NCBI GenBank assembly: GCA_033763835.1
Contig: JANRJS010000012.1
Coordinates: 37,260 to 101,259 of the forward strand
From: JAPKYZ01 sp033763835
GTDB lineage: Bacteria > Acidobacteriota > Terriglobia > Bryobacterales > Bryobacteraceae
Direction: 5' to 3'
DNA length: 64,000 nt
A program made the position numbers and the translations under genes. Below, one piece after another: positions 8,100-17,344 of this stretch (its first letter is position 1; each line of letters opens with the position of its first letter). The notes under the pieces were generated by a model. The model made no database searches and had not been told where the DNA came from. It worked only from the letters and a program-made list of their open reading frames with translations.

Positions 8100-10106
8100 T
8101 CACGCCGTTTCGGGATCGAGGTAGCGGCTGGCCACAAACGATTGCGCCAGCGTCGCGATCAGCAACGCCAGCGCCAGATACCACCACAAACTTTGCCGGG
8201 TCTTGTCCGCCTCGGCTTGGCCGCCTTGCGCGAGAGCCGTTTCCTCGCCGGTCTTCTTCCAGATATCGAGCGTCTCGGCGGGCAGCGAGTCGAGATTCGA
8301 TTCCGCGCGGTCCGCGTTGACGGCGATCAACTCGCGCCGCCCGTTCTGGCGCGCGATCTCCCAGTAGCCTTCCGCGGTCACACGCACGTTTTGCGCCGAG
8401 GCGGCGGATTTCAGATCCAGAGCGCGTTCGCCTTTCGGATCGATCACATCGACGGCGGCGCCGGTCTTCGATCCGGCGGAGCGCAATTCGACGAAGGAAT
8501 CGACGGCGACGGTGGCCGGGCGGCTATCGATCTGCGCTAGGTAGCGGCCGGTCCGCTCGACAAACGGAACAAAGCTAGCGTGCAAGGGAAAGTCGTTGGC
8601 GACATTGTCGAGCGGCGAGGCGAAAAAGAGCACGCGTCCGTCGCCGACTTTGGCGTCGGTAAGCAGGGAAGTGCCGTCGCTCAACCGCGCGATTTGCCGC
8701 GCGCCGTCGCCCGACGTGGCGATCGCCTGATAGAAACGGACGCCCTCCCACCGGTCGGCTTTTTCGACCGAAGGATGCGCCAGATCGATGGGCGCGGCGG
8801 TAAAGAACCGCTCTCCATTGCGGGAGGCGTAGCGCGATTCGGTCACCTTGGCGCCGGTCAACGGCACGGTTCCGCGCGCGGCGGTAGAGGCCCCGGCGAG
8901 CACCCAGACCCCGCCGCCGGATCCGACGTACTTCTTCAGTTCGTTCTCGAAATTCGCGGGTAACGAACCGACGTCGCCCAGCACGACGAAGGCGTAGCGC
9001 GACGGCGCGACGTTCGCCACTTGATCGGCGGGCATCGCGTCGAGAGCGAAGAGGCTCGCGGCTCCCGATTCGAGCGCGGCGCGGAAATACAGCGCGGCGC
9101 GCGTGCGGCCCGGTTCATGGACAAACAACGCGGGCCGCGGGTCGGCCCTCTCGAAGGCAAACCGGTATGTGTCGTCGGCGGCGAGCGAGTCCCCGCCATC
9201 GATCTTGATCTCGCCGCGATTCCAACCGTAGGAAGCGTCGACGCCGATGAACTCCACCGCTGCGCGCCCCTGGGCGGGAAGGCTCGCAATCTTGGCCGCA
9301 ACAGTCTTGCCGTTAACGATAAGCGAGACGTTCTTCGTCGCGGCGGGAGTGCCGTGGCCCGCGATCGTGGCCACTAAACGCGTCTTCTTCGGATCGGCGA
9401 CGATCGACGGAGCGTTGACGTTCTCCACCGAGAAATTCGCGCGCGCCGAAGAAGTCACCGGGACAGGCGTCATCGTGGCCCCGGCGGGCAGAGCGAGTTC
9501 GGAAAACTGAGCCGGCATCGAAGTCCGCTGAAAGTCGCTGTAGAGGCGAATCTCCACCGGAACCTTCAAGTTCGCGGCGAGCGATTTCGCCGTGCGCGCG
9601 ACTTCGGCCAGGGAACTGCGTCCGTCGCCCGGGACGATCGATTGGATCGCGGATCGAAGCTCCGCTTTGTCCTGGGTGGGCTGGTTCAGGATCGCCACGC
9701 CCGCGGAGAGCGAAGCCACTTGCGCGGTATCGCCCGCGCGTAAAGAGCCCACGGCCTCGGCGGCTTGTTTCTTCGCTTCTTCGAGCGCGTTCGACGCGCG
9801 CATCGAAAACGAGTTGTCGATGAGAAACACGACGTGCCGGTTCGAGGTCATAGACGCCGCGTCTCGCCGTAGAAACGGTTGCGCGAAAAGCAACGCGAGC
9901 AACAGCAACATCAGGACGCGAAGCGCGAAGAGCAACAGGTACTTTAATCGGCGTTGGCGGACGGAAGACTGTGTGCGCTTCTCGAAGAACTGGAGCGAAG
10001 GAAACTTGACGACATCGAGCCGGTGCTGCTGCAACAAGTGCAAATAAATGGGCAAGCCAACGGCGAGCAGACCGGCGAGCCACCAGGGAGAAAGTAACCC
10101 CATCAA
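8100..10106 (-). CDS. BatA-like membrane protein with von Willebrand factor A domain
   Basis: 668 residues. The N-terminus (residues 1-80) is the two-helix BatA/aerotolerance module (SPWWLAGLLAVGLPIYLHLL and LLLFALRVLMLLLLALLF). It is followed by a VWA domain with an intact metal-ion-dependent adhesion site, FLIDNSFSM (DxSxS). A long middle region resembles a class I glutamine amidotransferase-like fold without an obvious catalytic triad. A last helix (WWYLALALLIATLAQSF) anchors the C-terminus. The ATG overlaps the DUF58 stop as ATGA (10103-10106). In known MoxR systems, VWA proteins bind metal and partner with the AAA+ ATPase. Confidence 0.85.
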   Translation of the reverse strand: MMGLLSPWWLAGLLAVGLPIYLHLLQQHRLDVVKFPSLQFFEKRTQSSVRQRRLKYLLLFALRVLMLLLLALLFAQPFLRRDAASMTSNRHVVFLIDNSFSMRASNALEEAKKQAAEAVGSLRAGDTAQVASLSAGVAILNQPTQDKAELRSAIQSIVPGDGRSSLAEVARTAKSLAANLKVPVEIRLYSDFQRTSMPAQFSELALPAGATMTPVPVTSSARANFSVENVNAPSIVADPKKTRLVATIAGHGTPAATKNVSLIVNGKTVAAKIASLPAQGRAAVEFIGVDASYGWNRGEIKIDGGDSLAADDTYRFAFERADPRPALFVHEPGRTRAALYFRAALESGAASLFALDAMPADQVANVAPSRYAFVVLGDVGSLPANFENELKKYVGSGGGVWVLAGASTAARGTVPLTGAKVTESRYASRNGERFFTAAPIDLAHPSVEKADRWEGVRFYQAIATSGDGARQIARLSDGTSLLTDAKVGDGRVLFFASPLDNVANDFPLHASFVPFVERTGRYLAQIDSRPATVAVDSFVELRSAGSKTGAAVDVIDPKGERALDLKSAASAQNVRVTAEGYWEIARQNGRRELIAVNADRAESNLDSLPAETLDIWKKTGEETALAQGGQAEADKTRQSLWWYLALALLIATLAQSFVASRYLDPETA

Positions 10107-10990
10107 TTCCTCCCCTGGCGCGCGGAAAGATACTCGCGCAGCGCGCCGTCGAGCGGTTTATCGGTGAACACCAACCGGTAATCGATACCGAGCTTGCGAG
10201 CCTCCTCCGAAAGCGCCGCCAGATGCGCATCGCGCTTGGCCGTCTGAAAGGAATCGCCGGTAACTTCCATCTCTTCGCCCGTCTCCGAATCCTTTAGGAC
10301 GATCGGGCCACGAATGAACCGCGGGTCGTATTCGACCGGATCGAGCAGGTGGAAAAGCACCACCTCGCTGCCCTGCCCCCGCAAAGGCGCGATCAGCTTC
10401 ATCCGCTCTTCGGGGTTGTCGCAATAGAAATCGGACACAACGACGAACAATCCGCGGCGTTTCAGAAACTGTTGCACTTCGGCCAACGCGGCCCGAAAAT
10501 CCGCTTCGCCCGCCGGGCTTGCGCTTTCGAGCGCATGCAGCACGCGATGCAGTTGTCCCTGCCGCGACGACGGACGCACGTAGTTCACGACTTTCGAGTC
10601 GAACAGCATTAAGCCCACCGCGTCGCGCTGTTGCGAGGCCAGATGGACGAGCGACGCCGCGAGGAAGCGGGCGTAGTCGAATTTCGAGATGCGTTTTCCG
10701 TGGCTCCAATCGACGCTTTTCGAGGCGTCGAGCAAGACGGTCAACTGCGTGTTGGTTTCGCCTCGATAGCGCTTCAAGAACATCTTCTCGGTCCGCGCGA
10801 ATACGTTCCAATCGACGTGCCGCAGATCGTCCCCGGGCGAGTACATGCGGTACTCGGCGAATTCCTGGGAGAAGCCGAAATCGGGCGAACGGTGCAGCCC
10901 CGCAATAAATCCGTCGACCACGGTTTTCGCGACGAGATCGAGGCTCGAGATCGAGGCGAGAACTTGCGGGTCGAGAAATCGTTGCAGCAT
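10103..10990 (-). CDS. DUF58 domain protein (MoxR partner)
   Basis: 295 residues, ATG 10990. The family core is clear: EYRMYSPGDDLRHVDWNVFA and RYRGETNTQLTVLLDASKSV, the second being a degenerate VWA-like metal site. DUF58 proteins are almost always encoded next to MoxR AAA+ ATPases and are thought to be their cytosolic or membrane-associated adaptors. Here the MoxR gene ends 4 bases upstream and the BatA-like gene overlaps downstream by ATGA. No membrane helix is evident, so it is probably cytoplasmic. Confidence 0.92.
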   Translation of the reverse strand: MLQRFLDPQVLASISSLDLVAKTVVDGFIAGLHRSPDFGFSQEFAEYRMYSPGDDLRHVDWNVFARTEKMFLKRYRGETNTQLTVLLDASKSVDWSHGKRISKFDYARFLAASLVHLASQQRDAVGLMLFDSKVVNYVRPSSRQGQLHRVLHALESASPAGEADFRAALAEVQQFLKRRGLFVVVSDFYCDNPEERMKLIAPLRGQGSEVVLFHLLDPVEYDPRFIRGPIVLKDSETGEEMEVTGDSFQTAKRDAHLAALSEEARKLGIDYRLVFTDKPLDGALREYLSARQGRN

Positions 10991-10994
10991 CGTC

Positions 10995-12017
10995 TTACTC
11001 TTTCGGCGCGGGCTTCGCCTCCAGCACCTTTTTGAGCACGTCGTCGGTGGTCAACCGGTCGGACTCCGCTTGGAAATTCAAAAGCACACGATGGCGCAAC
11101 ACGGGCCGCATCAGCGCCTGCACATCTTCATAGTTGACGTGATAGCGCTTCTTCATCAGCGCCCGCGCTTTCGCAGCGAGAACAAGGAACTGCGCGCCGC
11201 GGACCGAGGCGCCGAAGTTGACGTACTTCTTGACATACTCGGGGGCCGAGGGATCGGAGGAGCGCGTGGCTCGCACCAGTTCGACGGCGTAGCGCGCCAC
11301 GGACTCGCCGATGGGCACCATACGCACCAATTGCTGGAAATCGACGATCTCTTCCGCGTTCGTCACCGCCTCGGGCGTCTCGATCTTGGTGCTGGTGGTG
11401 AGGCCCACCACCTTCAGTTCTTCGTCCGCCGGCAGATAGTCGAGGAGCGTGTTGAAGAGGAACCGGTCGAGTTGCGCCTCGGGCAGCGGATAGGTGCCTT
11501 CGAGTTCGATGGGGTTCTGCGTGGCGAGGACGAAGAACGGCGACGGCAGTTTGTAGATGTTGCCGCGTACCGTGCAGGAGCGTTCCTGCATGGCCTCAAG
11601 CAGCGCCGATTGCGTCTTGGGCGGCGTGCGATTCACTTCGTCGGCGAGTAGAATGTTGCCGAAGATCGGCCCGGGCACAAACGTCCACGCGCGGCGGCCG
11701 GTGGCTTGATCCTCTTCGATGATGTCGGTACCGGTGATGTCGGAGGGCATCAGGTCCGGGGTGAATTGAATGCGCTTGAAAACGAGCCCCAAGGTCTGCG
11801 CGAGTGTGCGCACCAGCAACGTTTTCGCGGTTCCCGGCAACCCGGTGATCAAGCAGTTGCCGCCCGAGAAAAGCGCGATCTGCACCTGTTCGAGCACTTC
11901 GTCCTGGCCGACGATGACGCGGCGCACCTGCTCGACGATCGATTCCTGAACCTTGTAAAAACGTTCGATCCGTTGCTCAAGGGCGGCGGAATCGAGACTG
12001 GGAAGAGTGGAGGTCAA
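10995..12017 (-). CDS. MoxR-family AAA+ ATPase
   Basis: 340 residues. Walker A GLPGTAKT is at residues 59-66. Walker B and the following MoxR insert read NILLADEVNRTPPKTQSALL, and the sensor-1 region is ATQNPIELEGTYPLPEAQLD. The start is TTG at 12017, set by an AAGGAC site 7 bases upstream; no ATG is available near the conserved N-terminus. MoxR ATPases act as chaperones that remodel or insert metal into partner proteins carrying VWA domains, which are encoded on both sides here. The C-terminal lid domain is complete. Confidence 0.95.
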   Translation of the reverse strand: MTSTLPSLDSAALEQRIERFYKVQESIVEQVRRVIVGQDEVLEQVQIALFSGGNCLITGLPGTAKTLLVRTLAQTLGLVFKRIQFTPDLMPSDITGTDIIEEDQATGRRAWTFVPGPIFGNILLADEVNRTPPKTQSALLEAMQERSCTVRGNIYKLPSPFFVLATQNPIELEGTYPLPEAQLDRFLFNTLLDYLPADEELKVVGLTTSTKIETPEAVTNAEEIVDFQQLVRMVPIGESVARYAVELVRATRSSDPSAPEYVKKYVNFGASVRGAQFLVLAAKARALMKKRYHVNYEDVQALMRPVLRHRVLLNFQAESDRLTTDDVLKKVLEAKPAPKE

Positions 12018-12027
12018 TGGGAAGTCC

Positions 12028-14178
12028 TTATTTGGCCGAACTTAACTCCAACAGCATTTTCTGTGCGGGACGGTAACCGGGGGCCGCTTCAAGGGCGGCG
12101 AACAAAGCTTCCTTGGCGCGCTCCGGCTGATGCGCGGCGCGATAGGCGCGGGCGAGCGAATAGTAAGCGGCGGCCGGATTGACGGGCTTCGACGCCACGA
12201 CGGCCCGGTATTCGCGAACTGCCCCGAGGTGATCGCCCTGCTCGATCAGCAGATCGCCCAAGCGGCGGTGCAGTTCTTCGTCTTGCGCGGGCGCGATGTA
12301 GAGAAGGCGATTGAGCGTAGCCGCGGCCGCTTTCTTATCGCCAGATTCCTCTTCGAGCTTGGCGAGCGCTTTGAGCAAATCGGGATCGCGCCCCGCCGCT
12401 TTCGAATAGCGCTTTAATTCCGCCATCGCGGCGGCCTTGTCGTTTTTCGCGAGATGCGCCCGGTAGATTAGCTCGTAGACATTGCCCGCTTCAACGTACT
12501 CGGGATAAATGTCGCGCAACGCCGGACCCGCGCTCAGTACAGCGTCCCAATTCTCTTCGCGCGACGCGGCGACCAGCGTCTTCAGCCTGCCCTGCCATTC
12601 CTTAAAACCGGAGACGGTCTTCTCGGTTTCTTTCTCCACCCATTCGATGAACCGCTTGTCGAACTCGGCGGGGGCAATCCCCAGCCGCGCGGGGAAAATC
12701 TTCGCCGTGGTCTCGCCCTTGCCATAGTCGTTCAACATCTCGATCAGCTTGGGGTAACCCCAGTTCTGGGCGATGTAGGAACAAATCCGCCCGCCTTGGA
12801 AATAGCTGACCGTCACCTGCGCCGGATACGAAGGGCGAATGAATCCGCGGTCCAGTTTCTCGACCGGCAACAGCTTTTTGTCGCGAATGGCGACGATGGT
12901 CGGCGGGTCGAGGCGGTCCCCCCAGTCGGGCGAAACGGCGGTCTCTTCATAAACGGCGAGGCCTTCGGTGAACCAGCGTGGCACACGATAGTTGGTGATC
13001 GCGAGCGCGTACACGTGGCTCATCTCGTGCCACAGCGTCGAAGCCCAGTGGAAGCTGCCCGCCTTGCGGCCGGAAGGCGAGTCCATGGCGACAACGGGAC
13101 CGAAGCTGACGCCGAGAGCGCCCAAGCCCGGCATACCCATCGTCCGTACCGCGAAATCCTCGTGATCGGGATAGACCTCGAGTTGTACGGGGGCCTTCAT
13201 GGTGTAGCCGTACTTCTTGTCGTAAGCCGACATGACGCGCTCGACTTCGGGGACGATGTAGGGCTCAAGTACGTCGGCTTCTTTCTTGTGCAAGCGCACG
13301 ATCGCGCGATCTGTCCGGAAGGTCTTGAAGTTCTTGTAGCTGTCCATCAGGCGCAGCGTGTTGACGACGGGATTTGATTTGTAGCCGTTCTCGTAGCAGA
13401 GTTCGAGTTCGCGCCGCGCCTCTTCGTCTTTCCCCAAACGCATCAGATTGACGCCCAGCCGCGCGCGCGCCTCCCAGAATGTGGGCTGCACTTCGGTCGC
13501 CTTGCGGAACAGATCGATCCCTTCGTTGTAGCGGCGATTGATCACTAGAAGTTCGCCCGCGACGTTGTAAGCCTGCCCGCGCGCGGGATCGGCCTTGAGC
13601 GCGCGTTCCAGCCACGGCGACGGATTGCGGTCCTCGAGAATGTCGATCGCACCGCGCACGCCCATCGCCTCGAAAGCGTTCGGCGAAAGGGCTAGCGCCT
13701 TGTCCGCTTGCTCGACCGCAAGCGTGAAGTTCGAGTCCTCGGCGGCGAGGCGCGCGAGCAACTCGAGGGGTTCGGCGTCTTGAGGCGCGAGCTTCGCCGC
13801 CTTCTGAGCGAGTTCTTCGGCGCGCCGGTCCCAACCTTCCGCGAAAACGCGGGCCAAGCCCATCAGAGCGGGCACGTAGCCCTCGTCGATTTCGAGCGCC
13901 TCGCCATACAGTTCCCCCGCGTCTTTCGGTTGGAACCGTTCGCGGAAGAGATCGCCCAAACGCACCCGCGTCTTCGGATCGTCGGGGTTGGCCTTGATCG
14001 ACGCCTGGAACGCATAGACCGCATCCTGGAATCGTCCCGCCTTCCAGAGCGCTTCGGCGCGTGCGGCTTCCGAAGCGGCGGCGCCGGTAGAGGCGACGGC
14101 AACGCGTTTCTTCGGGGTGGCTTTCTGCTGCGCGCAAGCGGTAAAGCTAAGGAGAGCGAAAAGCGCGACGAGTCTCAT
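12028..14178 (-). CDS. TPR protein with an M1/MA-clan-like metallopeptidase domain
   Basis: 716 residues. The N-terminus is a signal peptide ending SFTACAQ, possibly a weak lipobox. TPR-like helical pairs fill residues about 30-270. A gluzincin-type zinc site follows: HEMSH (His384, His388) with a downstream glutamate in WFTEGLAVYEE, the arrangement seen in 'peptidase MA-like' domains. More TPRs fill residues 560-710. It probably acts in the periplasm. It overlaps the C13-like gene by ATGA (14175-14178) and lies 10 bases upstream of moxR. Its substrate is unknown; processing of the operon's membrane proteins is a guess. Confidence 0.82.
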   Translation of the reverse strand: MRLVALFALLSFTACAQQKATPKKRVAVASTGAAASEAARAEALWKAGRFQDAVYAFQASIKANPDDPKTRVRLGDLFRERFQPKDAGELYGEALEIDEGYVPALMGLARVFAEGWDRRAEELAQKAAKLAPQDAEPLELLARLAAEDSNFTLAVEQADKALALSPNAFEAMGVRGAIDILEDRNPSPWLERALKADPARGQAYNVAGELLVINRRYNEGIDLFRKATEVQPTFWEARARLGVNLMRLGKDEEARRELELCYENGYKSNPVVNTLRLMDSYKNFKTFRTDRAIVRLHKKEADVLEPYIVPEVERVMSAYDKKYGYTMKAPVQLEVYPDHEDFAVRTMGMPGLGALGVSFGPVVAMDSPSGRKAGSFHWASTLWHEMSHVYALAITNYRVPRWFTEGLAVYEETAVSPDWGDRLDPPTIVAIRDKKLLPVEKLDRGFIRPSYPAQVTVSYFQGGRICSYIAQNWGYPKLIEMLNDYGKGETTAKIFPARLGIAPAEFDKRFIEWVEKETEKTVSGFKEWQGRLKTLVAASREENWDAVLSAGPALRDIYPEYVEAGNVYELIYRAHLAKNDKAAAMAELKRYSKAAGRDPDLLKALAKLEEESGDKKAAAATLNRLLYIAPAQDEELHRRLGDLLIEQGDHLGAVREYRAVVASKPVNPAAAYYSLARAYRAAHQPERAKEALFAALEAAPGYRPAQKMLLELSSAK

Positions 14179-15071
14179 TTGTCGATCTCCTCCTGCAGCC
14201 GCGCGAGTTCGAGCAGAAGCGCTTGCATGGTCCGCTTGTACTCTTCCTGCGGCATCGCAGCCTTTTGATATTTGAGCTTGTCGATCGAGGTTTCGAGTTG
14301 TTCTTTCTTCGCGAGCAACGCTTTCTTTTCGGGAGTGGCCGCCGCGATCTGCGCCGCCCCGAGCTTGACGAGCGCGAATCGGGACGCGGCTTGGCCTCGC
14401 CCGTTATCCGGCGACGGGGTGCGCACCCCGTCGCCCAAGCCCGTATCCTCGAGCATCGGATGCTCGGTGGCGAGACGTTTCTGCGTCTCGTAGTAGGCCG
14501 CGGTCTTTTGGTCGGCGTAGCGATACGCTTCGAGCGCGGTGATGACTTCGTTTTTGTCGAAGTCGGCCGCCGGGTCGCGCAACGCCTCGACAAAGTATCT
14601 GGCGAACACCGGCGCGTTCTTTTCCGTCCCCGACTTTGTCGCGGCGATCACGGCGCGCTTGGGGTGTTGGAAAGAATGCAGCGAAGCTCCGGAGGCGCTG
14701 GTGGTGTTCACCACGAGTTGCCGCCCGGCGCGAATCTTGTCGATCGCCACGGCCATCTCCGAGGCGGTGAAATCGGGACCGGGCAAGTTGAACTTGTATT
14801 CGGTTCCATCGAACGTGCCATGGCCGATTAGGATCAGCGCGAACGTGTCGTCCGGCTGCGCCTGCGCCGCCACTTGGGCTAGGGCGGCGCCCACCGCTTG
14901 TCGGGTTGCGGCGGGACCGCTCAGCGTTTTCACGACCGTCTCTTCGCGTTTGAGAAGAGTCTCGATTTGGGCCGCTTGCTGGGCGAAGCGCTGTTCGTAA
15001 TCCGCCTCGCCTCCGAGACCGGCGACGGTCACAACGTAGGTGGTGGATAGGAACAAATAGGCTGCGATCAC
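14175..15071 (-). CDS. Caspase-fold (peptidase C13-like) protein lacking the catalytic cysteine
   Basis: 298 residues from GTG 15071, which overlaps the upstream stop as GTGA; ATG 15101 would overlap it by 34 bases. A hydrophobic segment (IAAYLFLSTTYVVTVAGLGG) is a likely signal peptide. The core has the legumain/caspase-like beta strand and histidine ALILIGHGTFDG. The strand that normally ends in Asp-x-Cys-x-Ser-Gly reads VVNTTSASGAS, with Ser where Cys is expected. A conserved-looking block ATKSGTEKNAPVFARYFVEA follows, and the C-terminus is a charged coiled coil. Fold assignment rests on pattern only. Loss of the nucleophile suggests a binding or regulatory role. Confidence 0.65.
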   Translation of the reverse strand: MIAAYLFLSTTYVVTVAGLGGEADYEQRFAQQAAQIETLLKREETVVKTLSGPAATRQAVGAALAQVAAQAQPDDTFALILIGHGTFDGTEYKFNLPGPDFTASEMAVAIDKIRAGRQLVVNTTSASGASLHSFQHPKRAVIAATKSGTEKNAPVFARYFVEALRDPAADFDKNEVITALEAYRYADQKTAAYYETQKRLATEHPMLEDTGLGDGVRTPSPDNGRGQAASRFALVKLGAAQIAAATPEKKALLAKKEQLETSIDKLKYQKAAMPQEEYKRTMQALLLELARLQEEIDK

Positions 15072-17317
15072 ACGGTCCCCCAACGGCGGCGCAACAGCCA
15101 TTCCGCGCCCGCCAAAAGGAGGATCAGCAGAAATACGATCGGCATGTTCCACAAGTCGCGAGTTTCGCGCACGGTGATCCCCGCTTCCGACAACGCGATC
15201 TCTTCGAGTAGCTTCGAGGTCTCGGAAGGCCGGTAGTATTTGCCGCCGGTCTCCGCCGAGAGCTTTTCGAGCAGATCGCGATTCTGTTCCACTCCGAAAT
15301 TTTCCGCGACACCGTCCTCGCGCCGAAAGTTGATCATGTCGCGCCCCAGATCTTCGTCGCCGCGCTTCGCGGAAATATCGGCGAGGTACGATCCCGGTTT
15401 CTCCGCCGCCCACGTTCCGGTGTAAACACCTTCGCTCAACGGATCGAGTTCGAGCGCCACGGTCCCGCCCGTTCCCTCGGGCCCCGATACCCGCGCCTCG
15501 ACCAGCGCGTCCGAAACGGGAAGGTAATTCTTGTCGCGCAGCTCAACCCGCAACGGGACTTGCGATGCGTCGCTCAATACCGTTTTGGGAGTCGTCGTTG
15601 TGACCCGCGACGGCGTTTCGGTCACCAAGCTTCGGATTAATTGTTGCCAGAACGTGTGGTGCGAAGTATCGGTGTGCTCCTGAAGCATCTTCCACTTCCA
15701 GGTGCCCGAGGTCGCGAGGATCGAGACGCGCCCTCGCCCGTAGTTGTGCGACACAAGCAGCGGCCAGCGCGTCTTGCTCTGTTCGGGAATCGCCTCGGCA
15801 AGCACAACGGCTCCGGGCTTAGGCGCACCGAGTTCCTGATAATCGGAAATGGGCGGCAGCTTTTTCCATTTTTCGGCGTTGCGCGCGGGATCGTCTTCCA
15901 GGCGCGCGATCAGGCTGTCGCGGCCGCCGGCGGTCAACTCCGCTTTCGCCGGTTCGCGATGGAACGTATTGCGCGACGCCGGCAACGCCGCCGGAAGAAT
16001 CTCGGCGATCGAGGACGCGGCGTATCCTCCGTCGGCCAAGCTATTGCGGCCGGCGAGCGTCAACAATCCTCCGCCTCGCCGGTCGACGAACAGCCGGATC
16101 GCCTCTTGTTGCGCGGGAGTGAAATAGCTTGCCTCCACAGTCCCGATCACCAGACCGTCGTAGACAAACAGTTCTTCGGGCTTCGGCGGAAACCCGTCCT
16201 CTAGCTCGGTCGCACCCGAGATCCCTTGCCGGAAAAACTTATTGGGCGTGGTGCGAACCATGCTGGCCAAGGTCACCGATTGATCGCCGTCCAGCGCGCG
16301 GCGGAGAAACTTGTATTCCCAACGCGGCTCGCCTTCGAAATAAAGAACGCGGGGCTTGCGGTTCTCGACCGTGATTAAGCGGCGCAGCGCGTTGTTGGCG
16401 GCGTTCTCTTCCCCGTCGAGACCCTCCAACGCCACCTCGATCGTCTTGGGACCGGCGGGTCCCGCGGCGAACAACAAAGACTCCGTCTGCGCGGTACCGT
16501 CGGCCTTCATCGTCACTTCGCGCGAGGCGAGCGTTTTGCCCTCCGAGCGCGCCACCAGTTTCGCGCGGCGATTGGCGTACCCCGTCTGCCGGAAGGTCAC
16601 CTGCGCCGCTACTCGCGATCCTGGCAGCGAGCGCGACGGCAGATCGACCTGCGAGATTTCGAGGTCGCGGTCGAACTTCTCGCGCCCGTAGCCGATGGTG
16701 TGTACCGGGATGCGCAAGCGCCTTACTTCGGCGAGCGATGCCGAATCGATGCCGCCGGAGTTATCCGCCCCGTCGGATAAAAGTACGATCGCGCCTACGG
16801 GCAGCGTGGCCGCTTCCGCCACAGCTTCGCGCAAACTGGCGCCGAGTTGCGTGGACGGTTGCGAGCCGGTGAGCTGTTCCACTTTTCCGACGCGCCGCAT
16901 ACCGGCTCCGGCGCTATATAGCCGGACCTGGAACCGGTCCCGCAACTTGTCCACGAGGCCGCCGTTGAGGGTCGCTTTCGCCTGATCCAGACGGGTTTCA
17001 CTTCCCTCTTTCATCGCCATGCTGCGCGAGTCGTCGACCAGAACCGCGACGACGTTCTGTTGCGACTTCAAGCTCGACACTCGCAACGCGGGCTGCCAGA
17101 GGATCGTGAAGAGCAGCGCGACTAATGCCGCCTGCAACCCCCACAAGACGGCTCGCCGGGGAAACGTCAGTCCACGGCGGCGAAGCGCCAATAGACCTAG
17201 ACCGGCGGCGGCGGCGGCGATGGCCAGGATCAGCATCCACACCGGCGCGCCGCTCAGAAAGACGAACGCGCCTTTCGAGAATACGCGGGCCGGATATTGG
17301 AACAGGAACTCGAACAT
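15068..17317 (-). CDS. Membrane VWA / glutamine-amidotransferase-like protein
   Basis: 749 residues. Two N-terminal helices (about 25-45 and 57-77) precede a VWA domain with the metal site AVLVDDSRSM (DxSxS) and the strand IVLLSDGADNSGG. Residues about 330-460 resemble a class I glutamine amidotransferase-like fold (FVYDGLVIGTVEASYFTP to GGGLLTLAGRNS). A beta domain and a final helix (MPIVFLLILLLAGAEWLL) with a basic tail follow. This is the standard large membrane partner in acidobacterial and planctomycete MoxR clusters. It lies 27 bases after the DUF4159 gene and is coupled to the C13-like gene by GTGA. Confidence 0.82.
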   Translation of the reverse strand: MFEFLFQYPARVFSKGAFVFLSGAPVWMLILAIAAAAAGLGLLALRRRGLTFPRRAVLWGLQAALVALLFTILWQPALRVSSLKSQQNVVAVLVDDSRSMAMKEGSETRLDQAKATLNGGLVDKLRDRFQVRLYSAGAGMRRVGKVEQLTGSQPSTQLGASLREAVAEAATLPVGAIVLLSDGADNSGGIDSASLAEVRRLRIPVHTIGYGREKFDRDLEISQVDLPSRSLPGSRVAAQVTFRQTGYANRRAKLVARSEGKTLASREVTMKADGTAQTESLLFAAGPAGPKTIEVALEGLDGEENAANNALRRLITVENRKPRVLYFEGEPRWEYKFLRRALDGDQSVTLASMVRTTPNKFFRQGISGATELEDGFPPKPEELFVYDGLVIGTVEASYFTPAQQEAIRLFVDRRGGGLLTLAGRNSLADGGYAASSIAEILPAALPASRNTFHREPAKAELTAGGRDSLIARLEDDPARNAEKWKKLPPISDYQELGAPKPGAVVLAEAIPEQSKTRWPLLVSHNYGRGRVSILATSGTWKWKMLQEHTDTSHHTFWQQLIRSLVTETPSRVTTTTPKTVLSDASQVPLRVELRDKNYLPVSDALVEARVSGPEGTGGTVALELDPLSEGVYTGTWAAEKPGSYLADISAKRGDEDLGRDMINFRREDGVAENFGVEQNRDLLEKLSAETGGKYYRPSETSKLLEEIALSEAGITVRETRDLWNMPIVFLLILLLAGAEWLLRRRWGTV

Positions 17318-17344
17318 GTTTGTGTGAGCCGGTCCGCCGGCGGA

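Noticed and set aside
15101..15413. Upstream extension of the C13-like gene to ATG 15101 or beyond
   Set aside because: The GTG at 15071 gives a GTGA overlap and a signal-peptide-like start; the extension is Arg-rich and inside the upstream gene.
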